Below are positions 33,640 to 41,779 of a stretch of 64,000 nucleotides of DNA, piece by piece (position 1 is the first letter of the stretch; every line of letters starts with the position of its first letter). The translations under genes were made by a program, and so were the position numbers. Location: contig CAIYRB010000182.1 of the NCBI GenBank assembly GCA_903928445.1, positions 1-64,000 of the forward strand, written 5' to 3'. This DNA is from an uncultured Pseudomonadota bacterium (lineage in GTDB: Bacteria > Bdellovibrionota_B > Oligoflexia > Oligoflexales > CAIYRB01). The notes under the pieces were generated by a model. That model was not told the DNA's origin, made no database searches, and worked only from the letters and a program-made list of their open reading frames with translations.

Positions 33640-33655
33640 TGGCACGCTTCCTGCT
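33640..33655 (+). promoter_or_regulatory. Sigma54-type promoter for fliK-flgD
   Basis: TGGCACG (33640-33646), four bases, CTGCT (33651-33655). The invariant GG (33641-33642) and GC (33653-33654) are separated by exactly 10 bases; only one base differs from TGGCACG-N4-TTGCT. Predicted start near 33666, 67 bases before GTG 33733. Sigma54 controls hook-stage flagellar genes in many bacteria. Confidence 0.7.
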
Positions 33656-33732
33656 TATGTAGATGCGAGTCGTTCTATTTACCGAGATCGACCCGCCTCT
33701 AATCCTTGTCGGACTCAACGGAGAAAACTTTA

Positions 33733-36087
33733 GTGGCCGCTAGTCTCCTCACCTCGCAAAACCCCATGCCGATGACCGCGGCGCCAGCGCCGGAGGGCGC
33801 GCGCCTGAGTCAGCCGTCTGTGGTGCCGGCAGGTAAGGCGGGCAGCGGGCGGAGTTTTAGCGATGAGCTGATGAAGCCGAGCGCGGCTCCCAGTGGTAGC
33901 CAGCAAGCTACCCCAGTTGCGGCCGCAGGCACAGTGGTCAGGCCAACTCCCACCAAGAGTTTACAAGACGCCCAAGTCAGTGACTCGTCTACGACGGTTG
34001 ATCAAGCACCGAAAAGGACTCTGGCGACTGTCAAACAAGACGTCGGTAAATCTCCCGCAGTCGCGATGTTAACCGGGAAACTCGATAGGCTTCCTGCAAC
34101 CGACATTCCGGCTCTGGTGACGGGCAATAAATTCATCAATGACGCGCTATCGACCGATGAGATTCCCGAGTACCTAAACAAGCCGGCAGCTGTTGCCGAC
34201 CTCGTTAAAGATCTTGGCCTGCCGCCTCAGGTGCTACAGCAGGTTCAGGCCGTCGGATTGGATGCTGGGCAAAAGGTCACGCCAAGTGCCTTTCTCAAGG
34301 CCATGGGCATTGACCCGCAGAGGGTGATGGCCGAGCTGACGCAACTAAAGGCCAATCTGCCGCTTGAAGGCTTGGCACCCTATATCAATCGGGCACAGGC
34401 GCTAAACCCCAAGGCTGCCGACCTGGTTGCGGCTGGTGCTCCGCAGCCGCAACCGTTGCTGCCGCAAACGGTGCAGCCAGTTCAAGTGGACCGGCTGGGT
34501 CAGTTAGGCCAGCAGCAAATTCCAGGGCCAACCCAGGTGACTCCGACGATCCCTGTGGCCGCTGAAGTGGATCCGATCGGCTTTGCCTGGATCGGCAAGC
34601 CGAATACGGTAACTCCAGCGCCGCTGGAGCCCAAGCCTTACCTTGGATTAAGCCCTGGTTTGCAGGCCCCGGCCGAAGTGTTATCCGAGCGGCCGAGCCA
34701 GTCCGAAGATCTGTCGCCTCAAGCTCTGCTGGCGGCCATGCAGGGATTGCCGAGAGCGCAACGGCCGACTTCTGACCTGCTCAAGGCGACTCCATGGACT
34801 CCCGCGGACGAGCGCGTGGTCGTCGCCGCGTCGATGCTTAGGGCGCCGAGTGGCGTAGATGACTCTCTTGAAGCCATCATCGCTAGAGCCAATCCAGATG
34901 GTTCTCTCGATGTCCTGACGCTGCAAGATGCCCCATTGACGCGTCCGAGTAACGACCTTGGCCAGCCTGCAACATTAAACAAGGCTTCTTTTGATGCCTT
35001 TGCCCAGCTCGGCGCAAAGATGCGGGCTGCTGATACGGTGGTGCTAGCAGACCCTGAGCTGCCGCAGCGAGCAGTGTCGTTAGACCCTTTTCTCAACGAA
35101 CAAATTCTTAGCCGTAGCCTCGATGAATCAGGTAAACCCGAGGCGGCCTTTGCGCTGCTTAAGGGGCGAGCGAATGACCCAGGCGTGGTGATGATGCAGG
35201 TTAAAACCACGGAGATCGCGGCAGTGATTCCGGCCTCAGGCTCCTCCCAGGGCGCACGTTTGGAGTCTCTCGATCAAAAGGCGCTGCTTCGCGACCTGAT
35301 GGAAAATAACTCGAATGGCTTTAGCATGACCAAGGCGGAGACGTTTAAGTTCGACGCGCCGCAAAGCTCGGCGCAGCCGCTGCAGGAACTGCGCCTGCAG
35401 TCACCAATGCTCGTTATGAGCTCTGAGGAGAAGAATGGCGACCGCAACTCTTCGGGCGGCGAGCAGCCTGGCCGTGATCCTGGTCAGCAGTCTGAGCACG
35501 GCAAAGGACTCCGCGAGCTAGGCCTGAGTCTACACCAACCGCAGGCCCAGCAAACGCATACGACTAGTTTTGCAACGTCGGCCACCGTCGCTGTTGAGCC
35601 ACTAACCGTTCAAAATCGCTTCGATTTGATGCAGAAGGTGGTCAACCACGCGACGATGTTGTCAAAGCAGGGCGGCGGTACCGTGCGTCTCGACTTGAGT
35701 TCACCTGAGTTCGGACCGCTTGAGTTGGCCCTAAATATGAACAAAGACAAGATCGATCTACGTGTACTCGCCGGTTCTGACCGCGCTCGTGATGCCATCG
35801 CCGCAGATCTAAACCAACTAAAAGGCGCTCTTGCGATCCAAAATGTCCAGCTCGGCAAAGTCGAGGTCGGCGTGAATGGCCGGCAGCCACAGTCCCAGCA
35901 GCAATTTACTGGGATGAACCAGCAAGGCGGTCGGCAACAAATGGGTGGTCGGTCCCAGGATGAATGGCGGGGACAAGTCAGCGCGCCTCAGGTCAACCCT
36001 GTGAGTGCGGTCACACGGCCGCGGGTACCGGCCGCGATGCTGCAAGGTCAAGTCAACGATCAAGGTAGGATCGCAGTGCGTGCCTGA
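33733..36087 (+). CDS. fliK: Flagellar hook-length control protein FliK
   Basis: Molecular ruler of the hook, secreted by the flagellar export gate and switching export to filament subunits. 784 aa, long for FliK. The first 600 residues are low-complexity Pro/Ala/Gln-rich ruler sequence. The conserved C-terminal domain (about 615-720) shows VRLDLSSPEFGPLELALNM and LRVLAGSDRARDAIAADLNQLKGAL, which match the Flg_hook domain. GTG 33733 has GGAG 9 bases upstream; a TTG at 33706 is an alternative start. flgD follows by 34 bases. Confidence 0.9.
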   Translation: MAASLLTSQNPMPMTAAPAPEGARLSQPSVVPAGKAGSGRSFSDELMKPSAAPSGSQQATPVAAAGTVVRPTPTKSLQDAQVSDSSTTVDQAPKRTLATVKQDVGKSPAVAMLTGKLDRLPATDIPALVTGNKFINDALSTDEIPEYLNKPAAVADLVKDLGLPPQVLQQVQAVGLDAGQKVTPSAFLKAMGIDPQRVMAELTQLKANLPLEGLAPYINRAQALNPKAADLVAAGAPQPQPLLPQTVQPVQVDRLGQLGQQQIPGPTQVTPTIPVAAEVDPIGFAWIGKPNTVTPAPLEPKPYLGLSPGLQAPAEVLSERPSQSEDLSPQALLAAMQGLPRAQRPTSDLLKATPWTPADERVVVAASMLRAPSGVDDSLEAIIARANPDGSLDVLTLQDAPLTRPSNDLGQPATLNKASFDAFAQLGAKMRAADTVVLADPELPQRAVSLDPFLNEQILSRSLDESGKPEAAFALLKGRANDPGVVMMQVKTTEIAAVIPASGSSQGARLESLDQKALLRDLMENNSNGFSMTKAETFKFDAPQSSAQPLQELRLQSPMLVMSSEEKNGDRNSSGGEQPGRDPGQQSEHGKGLRELGLSLHQPQAQQTHTTSFATSATVAVEPLTVQNRFDLMQKVVNHATMLSKQGGGTVRLDLSSPEFGPLELALNMNKDKIDLRVLAGSDRARDAIAADLNQLKGALAIQNVQLGKVEVGVNGRQPQSQQQFTGMNQQGGRQQMGGRSQDEWRGQVSAPQVNPVSAVTRPRVPAAMLQGQVNDQGRIAVRA

Positions 36088-36121
36088 CCCGGTCATTAGT
36101 GGACGATGAGGATGAACAGCC

Positions 36122-37330
36122 ATGAATGCAGCGACGGAAGCCAAATTTAAACCCTTCGAGTCACCCGCGACGCGCGACTTTAGCGATGCCAAGGTGAATG
36201 CGCCCGATGCAGCGAAAGCAGTGGATGGCGGAGCGCCTGATAAAGCTAGCTTTCGCGATATTCTGCTGAACTCGAATGATGATACCGCCCGCGAGCGCGT
36301 CGCACAGAAAAACGGCGATCAATTGCGCATGGCTAAGTCCGATGATGAGTTTGCCAAGATGATGGCGGCCAAAGCCAACCAAGGGGTGACGCGTAAGCCG
36401 CAAAACGAGTTGGACAAGGACGCCTTTTTGAAGCTGTTCGTGACGCAGATGCGCAACCAGGATCCTATGAGCCCCGACAACAGTTCACAGATGGCAGCGC
36501 AATTGGCGCAGTTCCACGGTCTAGAGCAGATGATGAACGTCAATAAAAACCTCGAGAAGATGCAAAACGACGAAGCCCTTGGCCGAGCCGTCACCTTGCT
36601 TAACTTTGTCGGCAAGGACATCAAGCTGGATAACGGCAAGTTGATGGTCGAGGGTGGTAAAGTGGCCACTGATGCGAGCTTTAAACTCGATAGCGAGTCG
36701 GTGAAGACCGTGCTTGAAGTGCGCGACGGCGCCGGGGTGGTCGTTGCCAGTAAGGACTTAGGCCACGTGGCGCCGGGGGAAACCAAGCTTGAATGGAGCG
36801 GCGGTAATAAGAATGGCAAGCCGCTGTCCGACGGTGCCTACACCTTTAGCATTCAAGCCACGGATATGCAGGGTCAGACTTTAGCGGCACCGGTCTCCAG
36901 CACCCTCCAGGTCACCGGGGTTGATCTGCACGACGGCGGTGGTTCGTTTTACACCGCAGTGGGTAAAGTCGGTGTGCGCGAGGTGGCGTCCGTGGGTTCG
37001 CAAGGCTATAGCAAGGTTCGGCCGACAAGTGCTGAAAATCTTGTGCCACCATTAGCTGGTGATACCGCCGCCGAAGTGTCGCCGGCACCGGTTACTGTAG
37101 GACCGGTAGCAGCGCTGCAAAACACGCAGGCACCTGAACCTAAGCGTGCCGGCGCCGCCGCGACTGGACTAAACAGCAGTAGCTCTGGCGAGCAGACTGC
37201 GGCCCGGCTACCGATCTCCGTTCCTGGGCCGGTTCCCGCGGCGCAAGTCCCCGCGGTGAAAGTTGAAAAGCCCTCGCCGGTCCCCGTCAAATCCGATAAA
37301 CTAGCGTCGGCAAAAGCCCAGAAGCCCTGA
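36122..37330 (+). CDS. flgD: Flagellar hook assembly scaffold FlgD, extended
   Basis: Hook-cap protein needed to polymerise FlgE. 402 aa against about 220-240 usual. The conserved core begins near residue 95 with LDKDAFLKLFVTQMRNQDPM, then SSQMAAQLAQFHGLEQM, and a FlgD Ig-like/Tudor domain (WSGGNKNGKPLSDGAYTFSI). It has an N-terminal extension of about 90 charged residues and a C-terminal Pro/Ala/Lys tail of about 110 residues not found in model FlgD. Its stop overlaps the next start by one base, so the lipoprotein behind it is translationally linked. Confidence 0.92.
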   Translation: MNAATEAKFKPFESPATRDFSDAKVNAPDAAKAVDGGAPDKASFRDILLNSNDDTARERVAQKNGDQLRMAKSDDEFAKMMAAKANQGVTRKPQNELDKDAFLKLFVTQMRNQDPMSPDNSSQMAAQLAQFHGLEQMMNVNKNLEKMQNDEALGRAVTLLNFVGKDIKLDNGKLMVEGGKVATDASFKLDSESVKTVLEVRDGAGVVVASKDLGHVAPGETKLEWSGGNKNGKPLSDGAYTFSIQATDMQGQTLAAPVSSTLQVTGVDLHDGGGSFYTAVGKVGVREVASVGSQGYSKVRPTSAENLVPPLAGDTAAEVSPAPVTVGPVAALQNTQAPEPKRAGAAATGLNSSSSGEQTAARLPISVPGPVPAAQVPAVKVEKPSPVPVKSDKLASAKAQKP

Positions 37331-37977
37331 TGGGATCTATGCGTATTTATGTTTGCTGTAGTCTGCTGATTGTAGCGGCGTGCACAACCCCAGCGGTGGT
37401 ACCAGTCCCCGCTACTGTTGCTGCTCCCGTGGCCCAAGCAACGGTGCCTGTAGTACCAGACGCGCCCTCAGTCGCCGAATGTCCGATTCGCAACACCGTT
37501 TGCACGATGGATTACAACCCGATGGTTTGTTCCGTCGCAGCCTATGCTGGTAAGGCCCAGTCTGTTGCCGAGCAGTCCATCGCTTGGGGGCCCAATGGCT
37601 GCGCTGCGAAACTAAACCTGCATCGTCAAATTTGTGCTGCAGGCCTTTTGCCGTCAAAGCTTGGTGAAGTCCAGTGCGTCCCGGACGCGAGCAACGGCCA
37701 TTGTCCACCGGCAAGCGCGGTGTGTCGGGAGCATGGTCAGCCGACCAATTGCCGCGCAGATGCCTACGGCAGCCAACATCTAAATCCTGATTTGGCGGTC
37801 AAAACAGCTGGGGCCAGCGAGTGCGAGGCTAAGGCCAAGCTGAATAAGGAAGCCTGCAGGCGCAATCTTGACCCAGAAAGGCTTGCTGCCATCACCTGTA
37901 GCGCTCAGGTGCCAGCCCCGCACACACCTGCGGCTGTGCCTGCATCGACGCCCAATGTAAATGGAGCGGCAAAATGA
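37330..37977 (+). CDS. Lipoprotein with two tandem six-cysteine repeats
   Basis: 215 aa. The lipobox VAAC ends the signal (Cys 18). After a Val/Pro/Ala linker come two copies of a 65-residue unit, each beginning CP and carrying six cysteines: CPIRNTVC...MVC...NGC...QIC...VQC, and CPPASAVC...TNC...SEC...EAC...ITC. Three disulphides per unit are likely. ATG 37330 overlaps the flgD stop; ATG 37339 would give a neater signal. It is in the flgD transcript, so a role at the flagellar base or outer membrane is possible but not shown. Confidence 0.75.
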   Translation: MGSMRIYVCCSLLIVAACTTPAVVPVPATVAAPVAQATVPVVPDAPSVAECPIRNTVCTMDYNPMVCSVAAYAGKAQSVAEQSIAWGPNGCAAKLNLHRQICAAGLLPSKLGEVQCVPDASNGHCPPASAVCREHGQPTNCRADAYGSQHLNPDLAVKTAGASECEAKAKLNKEACRRNLDPERLAAITCSAQVPAPHTPAAVPASTPNVNGAAK

Positions 37978-38486
37978 GGTGGATCAAGGCTCCATGGTCC
38001 TGGTTGTGGTTTTGGCTTTGCTTTGCGGCGCCGTTGCAAGCCGAGGATCTAGTCGGGGTGGTTTACGTCAGCGGCGGCGATCTTCATACCGAGACGCATA
38101 TCGATGTAGATAAGAGTCACCAGGGTCCTAAATTGTGCCCGGGTGAGCTCGACTACCGGATCCGCCACCTGAGCCAGCTACAGGTGCGAACGGTGGGCAC
38201 CTGGCAGTTGCTTCAGGGTGGGGTTAAAGACTGCTTTGCGGCATCGTCGTTTCAGGTTTTGCGCATGGTAGGCGGTCGCGAGGCTGCGGTGGGTCGGCTT
38301 AGCGCCGCCGCAGACGGTGGCTATTTGCTCACTGGGAACGACGGAAAAATCGTACGTCTAGCCGATCTGACACCGCGCTTGCGGCAGATGATGGGGGAGC
38401 AAGTGATCCTCGATCTCAAGCCGATGGCCAATCCGGCGATCGCCGAGGTTAATAAGGTCGTCGTGAGCTACCGTCGCTATCCCTGA
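37974..38486 (+). CDS. Exported protein, paralogue of the 40401-40952 product
   Basis: 170 aa. A signal peptide (hydrophobic WSWLWFWLCFAAPLQA, cut before EDL) is followed by a beta-rich domain. It shares a plan with the product at 40401: DLVGVV near the start, then GPKLC, RIRHLSQL, a second Cys (KDCF), FQVLRM..GREA.VG, and a YRRYP/YQAFP end. The two conserved cysteines probably bond. It overlaps the upstream lipoprotein by four bases (ATGA). Family not recognised. Confidence 0.7.
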   Translation: MRWIKAPWSWLWFWLCFAAPLQAEDLVGVVYVSGGDLHTETHIDVDKSHQGPKLCPGELDYRIRHLSQLQVRTVGTWQLLQGGVKDCFAASSFQVLRMVGGREAAVGRLSAAADGGYLLTGNDGKIVRLADLTPRLRQMMGEQVILDLKPMANPAIAEVNKVVVSYRRYP

Positions 38487-38559
38487 TTTGACGTCTTAGC
38501 GTCAATTGGTCCATCATTTGGTGGTTAGCAATTTGTTTGGTCAAAACGAAGGAGTTGGC

Positions 38560-40386
38560 ATGCATGGACTGAGAATGAATCGAGTCGCGACGCTGCTGGC
38601 CCTAGGCGGCGCTCTGCATGCTTGCGGCAATACCGATAAGAAAGACAAGGAACCGACGGTTACGTCAACGACAGCCGTGGCTGGCAAGGGTTCGGTGGCG
38701 ACCGCAAGTGGCGGCCTGGCGTCGATCGATTTTTCTGCGGCCGCGGTTGGTTCGCAGTTCGTCCTGATGCCGGTGATTTTAGGTGATGTGGCGACGGTCA
38801 CCGGCGCGGGCGATCAGAAGTTTACCCTAACGTTGTCCGTGGCTGCGGCGGCCGCTAGCTCCAAGCTACTGGACTCCGAACCGGAGGTGCAAGCGTCCGG
38901 GGCAACGGCCACGGGGTTGATACCGGCCATGAACTGGCGGCAAAAAGACGACGCACTGAGGACTCTTCTCAACCGCTTCGAGCCTCGCCTTGGGGCTGCA
39001 CAGGGCGATGATTTTTGGCGCTTGGCGAAGCGTGTGGATGCAGTGGACGCTGCGAGCTTTGCCGCGACGGATGGCCCTGGAGAAGTCGAATCGATGTACC
39101 GCAGTGCGGCCCGTTCGGAGGCAACGCGGCCTAGGTTGGGGGCGGCCCGCTTTAACCTAACCAGCAGTAGCTGCCCAAGTGCTGGAGGCACCGTTGCGGT
39201 CCCCAACGCCTCCTTGGTGCCGACCGACAAAATTATTCCGTCGGCTGCAACCTCGGTGGTCAGCACTGCGGACTACTGCATCGTTTACCTGTCGGATCCT
39301 GTCACCGGAGGCGACAAGGCGACGATCGAAGCGTCGATCAAAGAGGTGATACGTCGCTACAAAGAGGTGATTTATAATGATCCCTTTGCCGCGGTTAATG
39401 GTTATACCTTTAAACCGATCTTTACGATCGTCGACTTTTCCGATACCAAGCTGTGGCCAAACCTAGCCGCCCTGCAGGTGTCGGGGGCCTTTATCGCCAA
39501 GATGTCCGATGATACGGCTGATACCGTTGGCACGAATATGCCGATGATTTACATGGCGTCTGACATCAGTAAGGTCGGTAAAAACGTCGGCGCAGCCGTT
39601 GACGCCGCCAAAAATAAGCGCTTATGGCACGGCACGATTGCCCATGAGATGCAGCATGCGATTATGAACTACTTCCGCGCGCGCAAGGTGTCGGCTGATC
39701 CGAAAAAGTGGACCTTGGAGACGGCGGAGGTCGATGAAGGAATTGCGCACTATGTCGAGGACTTGTTTGGACATGGCGGAGAAAACTTCGATGACTTTGC
39801 CAAAACCTTTTTGACCACCTGGTACGACAAGGATCTCGTCAATCCAGTGCTTTCCGCTGCCGAGGACTTGGCTTTGAACCGGGGCGCTGCGCAGACTCTC
39901 ATCTATTACCTAATCAGCCAAAAGGGTGGCGTGACCTTTACCAATGGGGTGGCGAGTGGAGGAGACGGCTTGAAGTACCTTGCCGAAGTCGTCAAGGGCG
40001 CGACCCATGTCGGACCGCAGAATTTAGCTGAAAAGTTTGGCGGTGCTTGGACTGATGCCATCAGCAATTATTTTGGTGCTCTGGCGATCGATGGGTCGGG
40101 TATTAGCGACACGGATCCGAAATACACGGTTCAGGACCCGCAAAAGGCGACTAACCTGATCGGAGAGACCGATCACTCCTACGGCATGCACTATAATAAT
40201 TTTTCGGACCTGCCAAAGGCGCACACTTGGACTGAGGTCGCAAAAGATGCGGTGACTACACCGGAGCTGCAATACTATGCGACCTGTCCTTACCTATACA
40301 CGGTGACGGATAGCACTCTGAAAGTCGGTTTTAAGACCAAAGATACCTTGCCAAATACGGCCGTGGCGGTGGTTCAAATTAAATAG
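38560..40386 (+). CDS. M30-like zinc metallopeptidase lipoprotein
   Basis: 608 aa. The lipobox LHAC gives Cys 22. The zinc site is HEMQH (H362, E363, H366), with E393 in the downstream EVDEGIAHYVEDL as likely third ligand; this HExxH plus EG..HY pattern is that of hyicolysin-type (M30) peptidases. An N-terminal beta domain precedes the catalytic part. ATG 38560 has AAGGAG upstream; the frame from 38506 lacks one. It is flanked by two related exported proteins. Likely an envelope- or surface-bound protease with unknown target. Confidence 0.8.
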   Translation: MHGLRMNRVATLLALGGALHACGNTDKKDKEPTVTSTTAVAGKGSVATASGGLASIDFSAAAVGSQFVLMPVILGDVATVTGAGDQKFTLTLSVAAAAASSKLLDSEPEVQASGATATGLIPAMNWRQKDDALRTLLNRFEPRLGAAQGDDFWRLAKRVDAVDAASFAATDGPGEVESMYRSAARSEATRPRLGAARFNLTSSSCPSAGGTVAVPNASLVPTDKIIPSAATSVVSTADYCIVYLSDPVTGGDKATIEASIKEVIRRYKEVIYNDPFAAVNGYTFKPIFTIVDFSDTKLWPNLAALQVSGAFIAKMSDDTADTVGTNMPMIYMASDISKVGKNVGAAVDAAKNKRLWHGTIAHEMQHAIMNYFRARKVSADPKKWTLETAEVDEGIAHYVEDLFGHGGENFDDFAKTFLTTWYDKDLVNPVLSAAEDLALNRGAAQTLIYYLISQKGGVTFTNGVASGGDGLKYLAEVVKGATHVGPQNLAEKFGGAWTDAISNYFGALAIDGSGISDTDPKYTVQDPQKATNLIGETDHSYGMHYNNFSDLPKAHTWTEVAKDAVTTPELQYYATCPYLYTVTDSTLKVGFKTKDTLPNTAVAVVQIK

Positions 40387-40400
40387 GGAGGCGCAAGACT

Positions 40401-40952
40401 ATGAACATTCGTCCATGGCTCCTCACCTTGCTAGTCTGTGGTTTCGCAGGTCCGGCTTGGGCCGATGAGATCGAAGGATTGGTTCGTGTGGTGGGGCGGT
40501 CCTTTGATGCCCAGACCTTGATTACGCCGGAAAAGGAGACTCTGGGGCCGCAGCTTTGCGGCTCGGATTTGGAGCAACGCATTCGCCACTTGACGCCACT
40601 AGTCGTCAAGGTTTCGGGTCGGTGGCAAACGAAAAAAGGCGGTCAGCGGGAGTGCTTTGTCGCCGACGATGTTAAAGTCTTAAGAATGTCGAGCGGCCGC
40701 GATGCCCTGGTTGGTAGCCTGGTCGTCAAGGACGGCGTCTACTCCGTCAGCGGCGAAGGTGGCAAGGTCATCACTCTTAGTGATGTTCCGCCTGGCCTAA
40801 AGAAATTGGTTGGCAAAAAAGTCATCGTCGACGGCAAGTCACCCGAGGACCCAGCCCCAGCAGCTAAGCCGGTGGCGGCGACAGGGGTCAAGGACGATGC
40901 TGCGGTAAAGTCGGGTGTCAAGGTCGTGATCACCTATCAGGCCTTTCCTTAA
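40401..40952 (+). CDS. Exported protein, paralogue of the 37974-38486 product
   Basis: 183 aa. Signal peptide MNIRPWLLTLLVCGFAGPAWA, then the same plan as the product at 37974: EIEGLVRVV, GPQLC, QRIRHLTPL, REC, VKVLRM..GRDALVG, GKVITL, and VVITYQAFP at the end. A Pro/Ala/Lys insert near residue 155 is specific to this copy. GGAGG lies about 9 bases before the ATG. It probably arose by duplication around the metallopeptidase gene. Function unknown. Confidence 0.72.
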   Translation: MNIRPWLLTLLVCGFAGPAWADEIEGLVRVVGRSFDAQTLITPEKETLGPQLCGSDLEQRIRHLTPLVVKVSGRWQTKKGGQRECFVADDVKVLRMSSGRDALVGSLVVKDGVYSVSGEGGKVITLSDVPPGLKKLVGKKVIVDGKSPEDPAPAAKPVAATGVKDDAAVKSGVKVVITYQAFP

Positions 40953-41022
40953 GGTAGTAGAGTCTGGGGCGGCCAGAGCTTTGTTGAACAGGCGCACGTT
41001 TGTGCCACTTCGGAGGTTGAAG

Positions 41023-41679
41023 ATGAAGGTTGCGGCAATGTGGGTACGAGTGATGTTGGCGGGCCTGAGTTTGTTTGCGGCGCAACAGGTGTTCGCGGCG
41101 GCGAAAACCCTGATCGAGCTCGATGGTGATACGCCCAAGCCCGGACTGGCAACTTCATGGTCGAAGGTGAAGGCTGGTGAGTATTCCTTCCAGCTTGACC
41201 CGGCTGGAGACCTCGGTAAGGGCGTCATGGTGACACCAGACGCAGTCAAGTCGAGTCTTGAATCGAAGCTCGGTGCGAGCTTTGGCGTGAAGGTGTCGGC
41301 TAAGGGCGCTGCAGCGGTGAGCGTCGTCTTTACTGGAGACGAAAAGGCTTTTCTAGCCCAGGTCGCTAAGACCAAGATTCGCGCTGGTCAGGATGTGGCA
41401 TTGGCGCTGGAGAGCTCGACTTCTGAAGGCAGCATTCGCGCTAAAAAGACCGAACGGCCTGCCGGTGCAGGGGAAGTCAAAGCCTTGGTGATCAAGTCGG
41501 AAGGCGGTGTCATTTTGGCCAAGGCCATGGACTCTAAAACACCTCAGGTTAAAAGTGGCGACAAAGTGAAGATCAAGGGCGACATCAAAGGCATTAAGAA
41601 GAATGACAGCATCTTTTTTAAGCCCGGCACCAAAGAAGGTGAAGTCATTGTCCCGGCTCCTGGATCGCTGCTGCAGTGA
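41023..41679 (+). CDS. Exported protein of unknown function
   Basis: 218 aa. Signal peptide MKVAAMWVRVMLAGLSLFAAQQVFA, cut before AAKTL. The mature protein is Lys/Val/Ala-rich with no cysteines and regular beta strands (VKVSAKGAAAVSVVFTGDEK, VKALVIKSEGGVILAKAM), perhaps two related domains. GAGG precedes ATG 41023. It is the last plus-strand gene of the fliK-flgD run and faces rng tail to tail. Not recognised. Confidence 0.65.
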   Translation: MKVAAMWVRVMLAGLSLFAAQQVFAAAKTLIELDGDTPKPGLATSWSKVKAGEYSFQLDPAGDLGKGVMVTPDAVKSSLESKLGASFGVKVSAKGAAAVSVVFTGDEKAFLAQVAKTKIRAGQDVALALESSTSEGSIRAKKTERPAGAGEVKALVIKSEGGVILAKAMDSKTPQVKSGDKVKIKGDIKGIKKNDSIFFKPGTKEGEVIVPAPGSLLQ

Positions 41680-41756
41680 CCATCGAAGTTGAGAAGCTGA
41701 TTGAATTGGTCGCAGGATTTGCGCAGGGCAGTGGCGAGGTGAAGCATTGACGGTCC

Positions 41757-41779
41757 GACGTCGGCGTTCCTGCGACGTC
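41757..41779. terminator. Possible bidirectional terminator hairpin
   Basis: GACGTCG (41757-41763) and CGACGTC (41773-41779) are perfect 7-base arms around a 9-base loop, between the convergent ends of the exported-protein gene and rng. The U-runs are poor on both strands, so termination is only suggested. Confidence 0.3.

Noticed and set aside
33545-33733. 62-codon plus frame upstream of fliK
   Set aside because: It covers the sigma54 promoter, lacks a ribosome-binding site and has no coding character.
38488-38505. TTGACG/CGTCAA hairpin after the exported-protein gene as a terminator
   Set aside because: Six-base stem without a T-run, and the metallopeptidase gene follows closely in the same direction.
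40961-40976. TCTGG/CCAGA hairpin as a terminator after the paralogue gene
   Set aside because: Only five pairs and a broken T-run (GCTTTGTTG); too weak to call.
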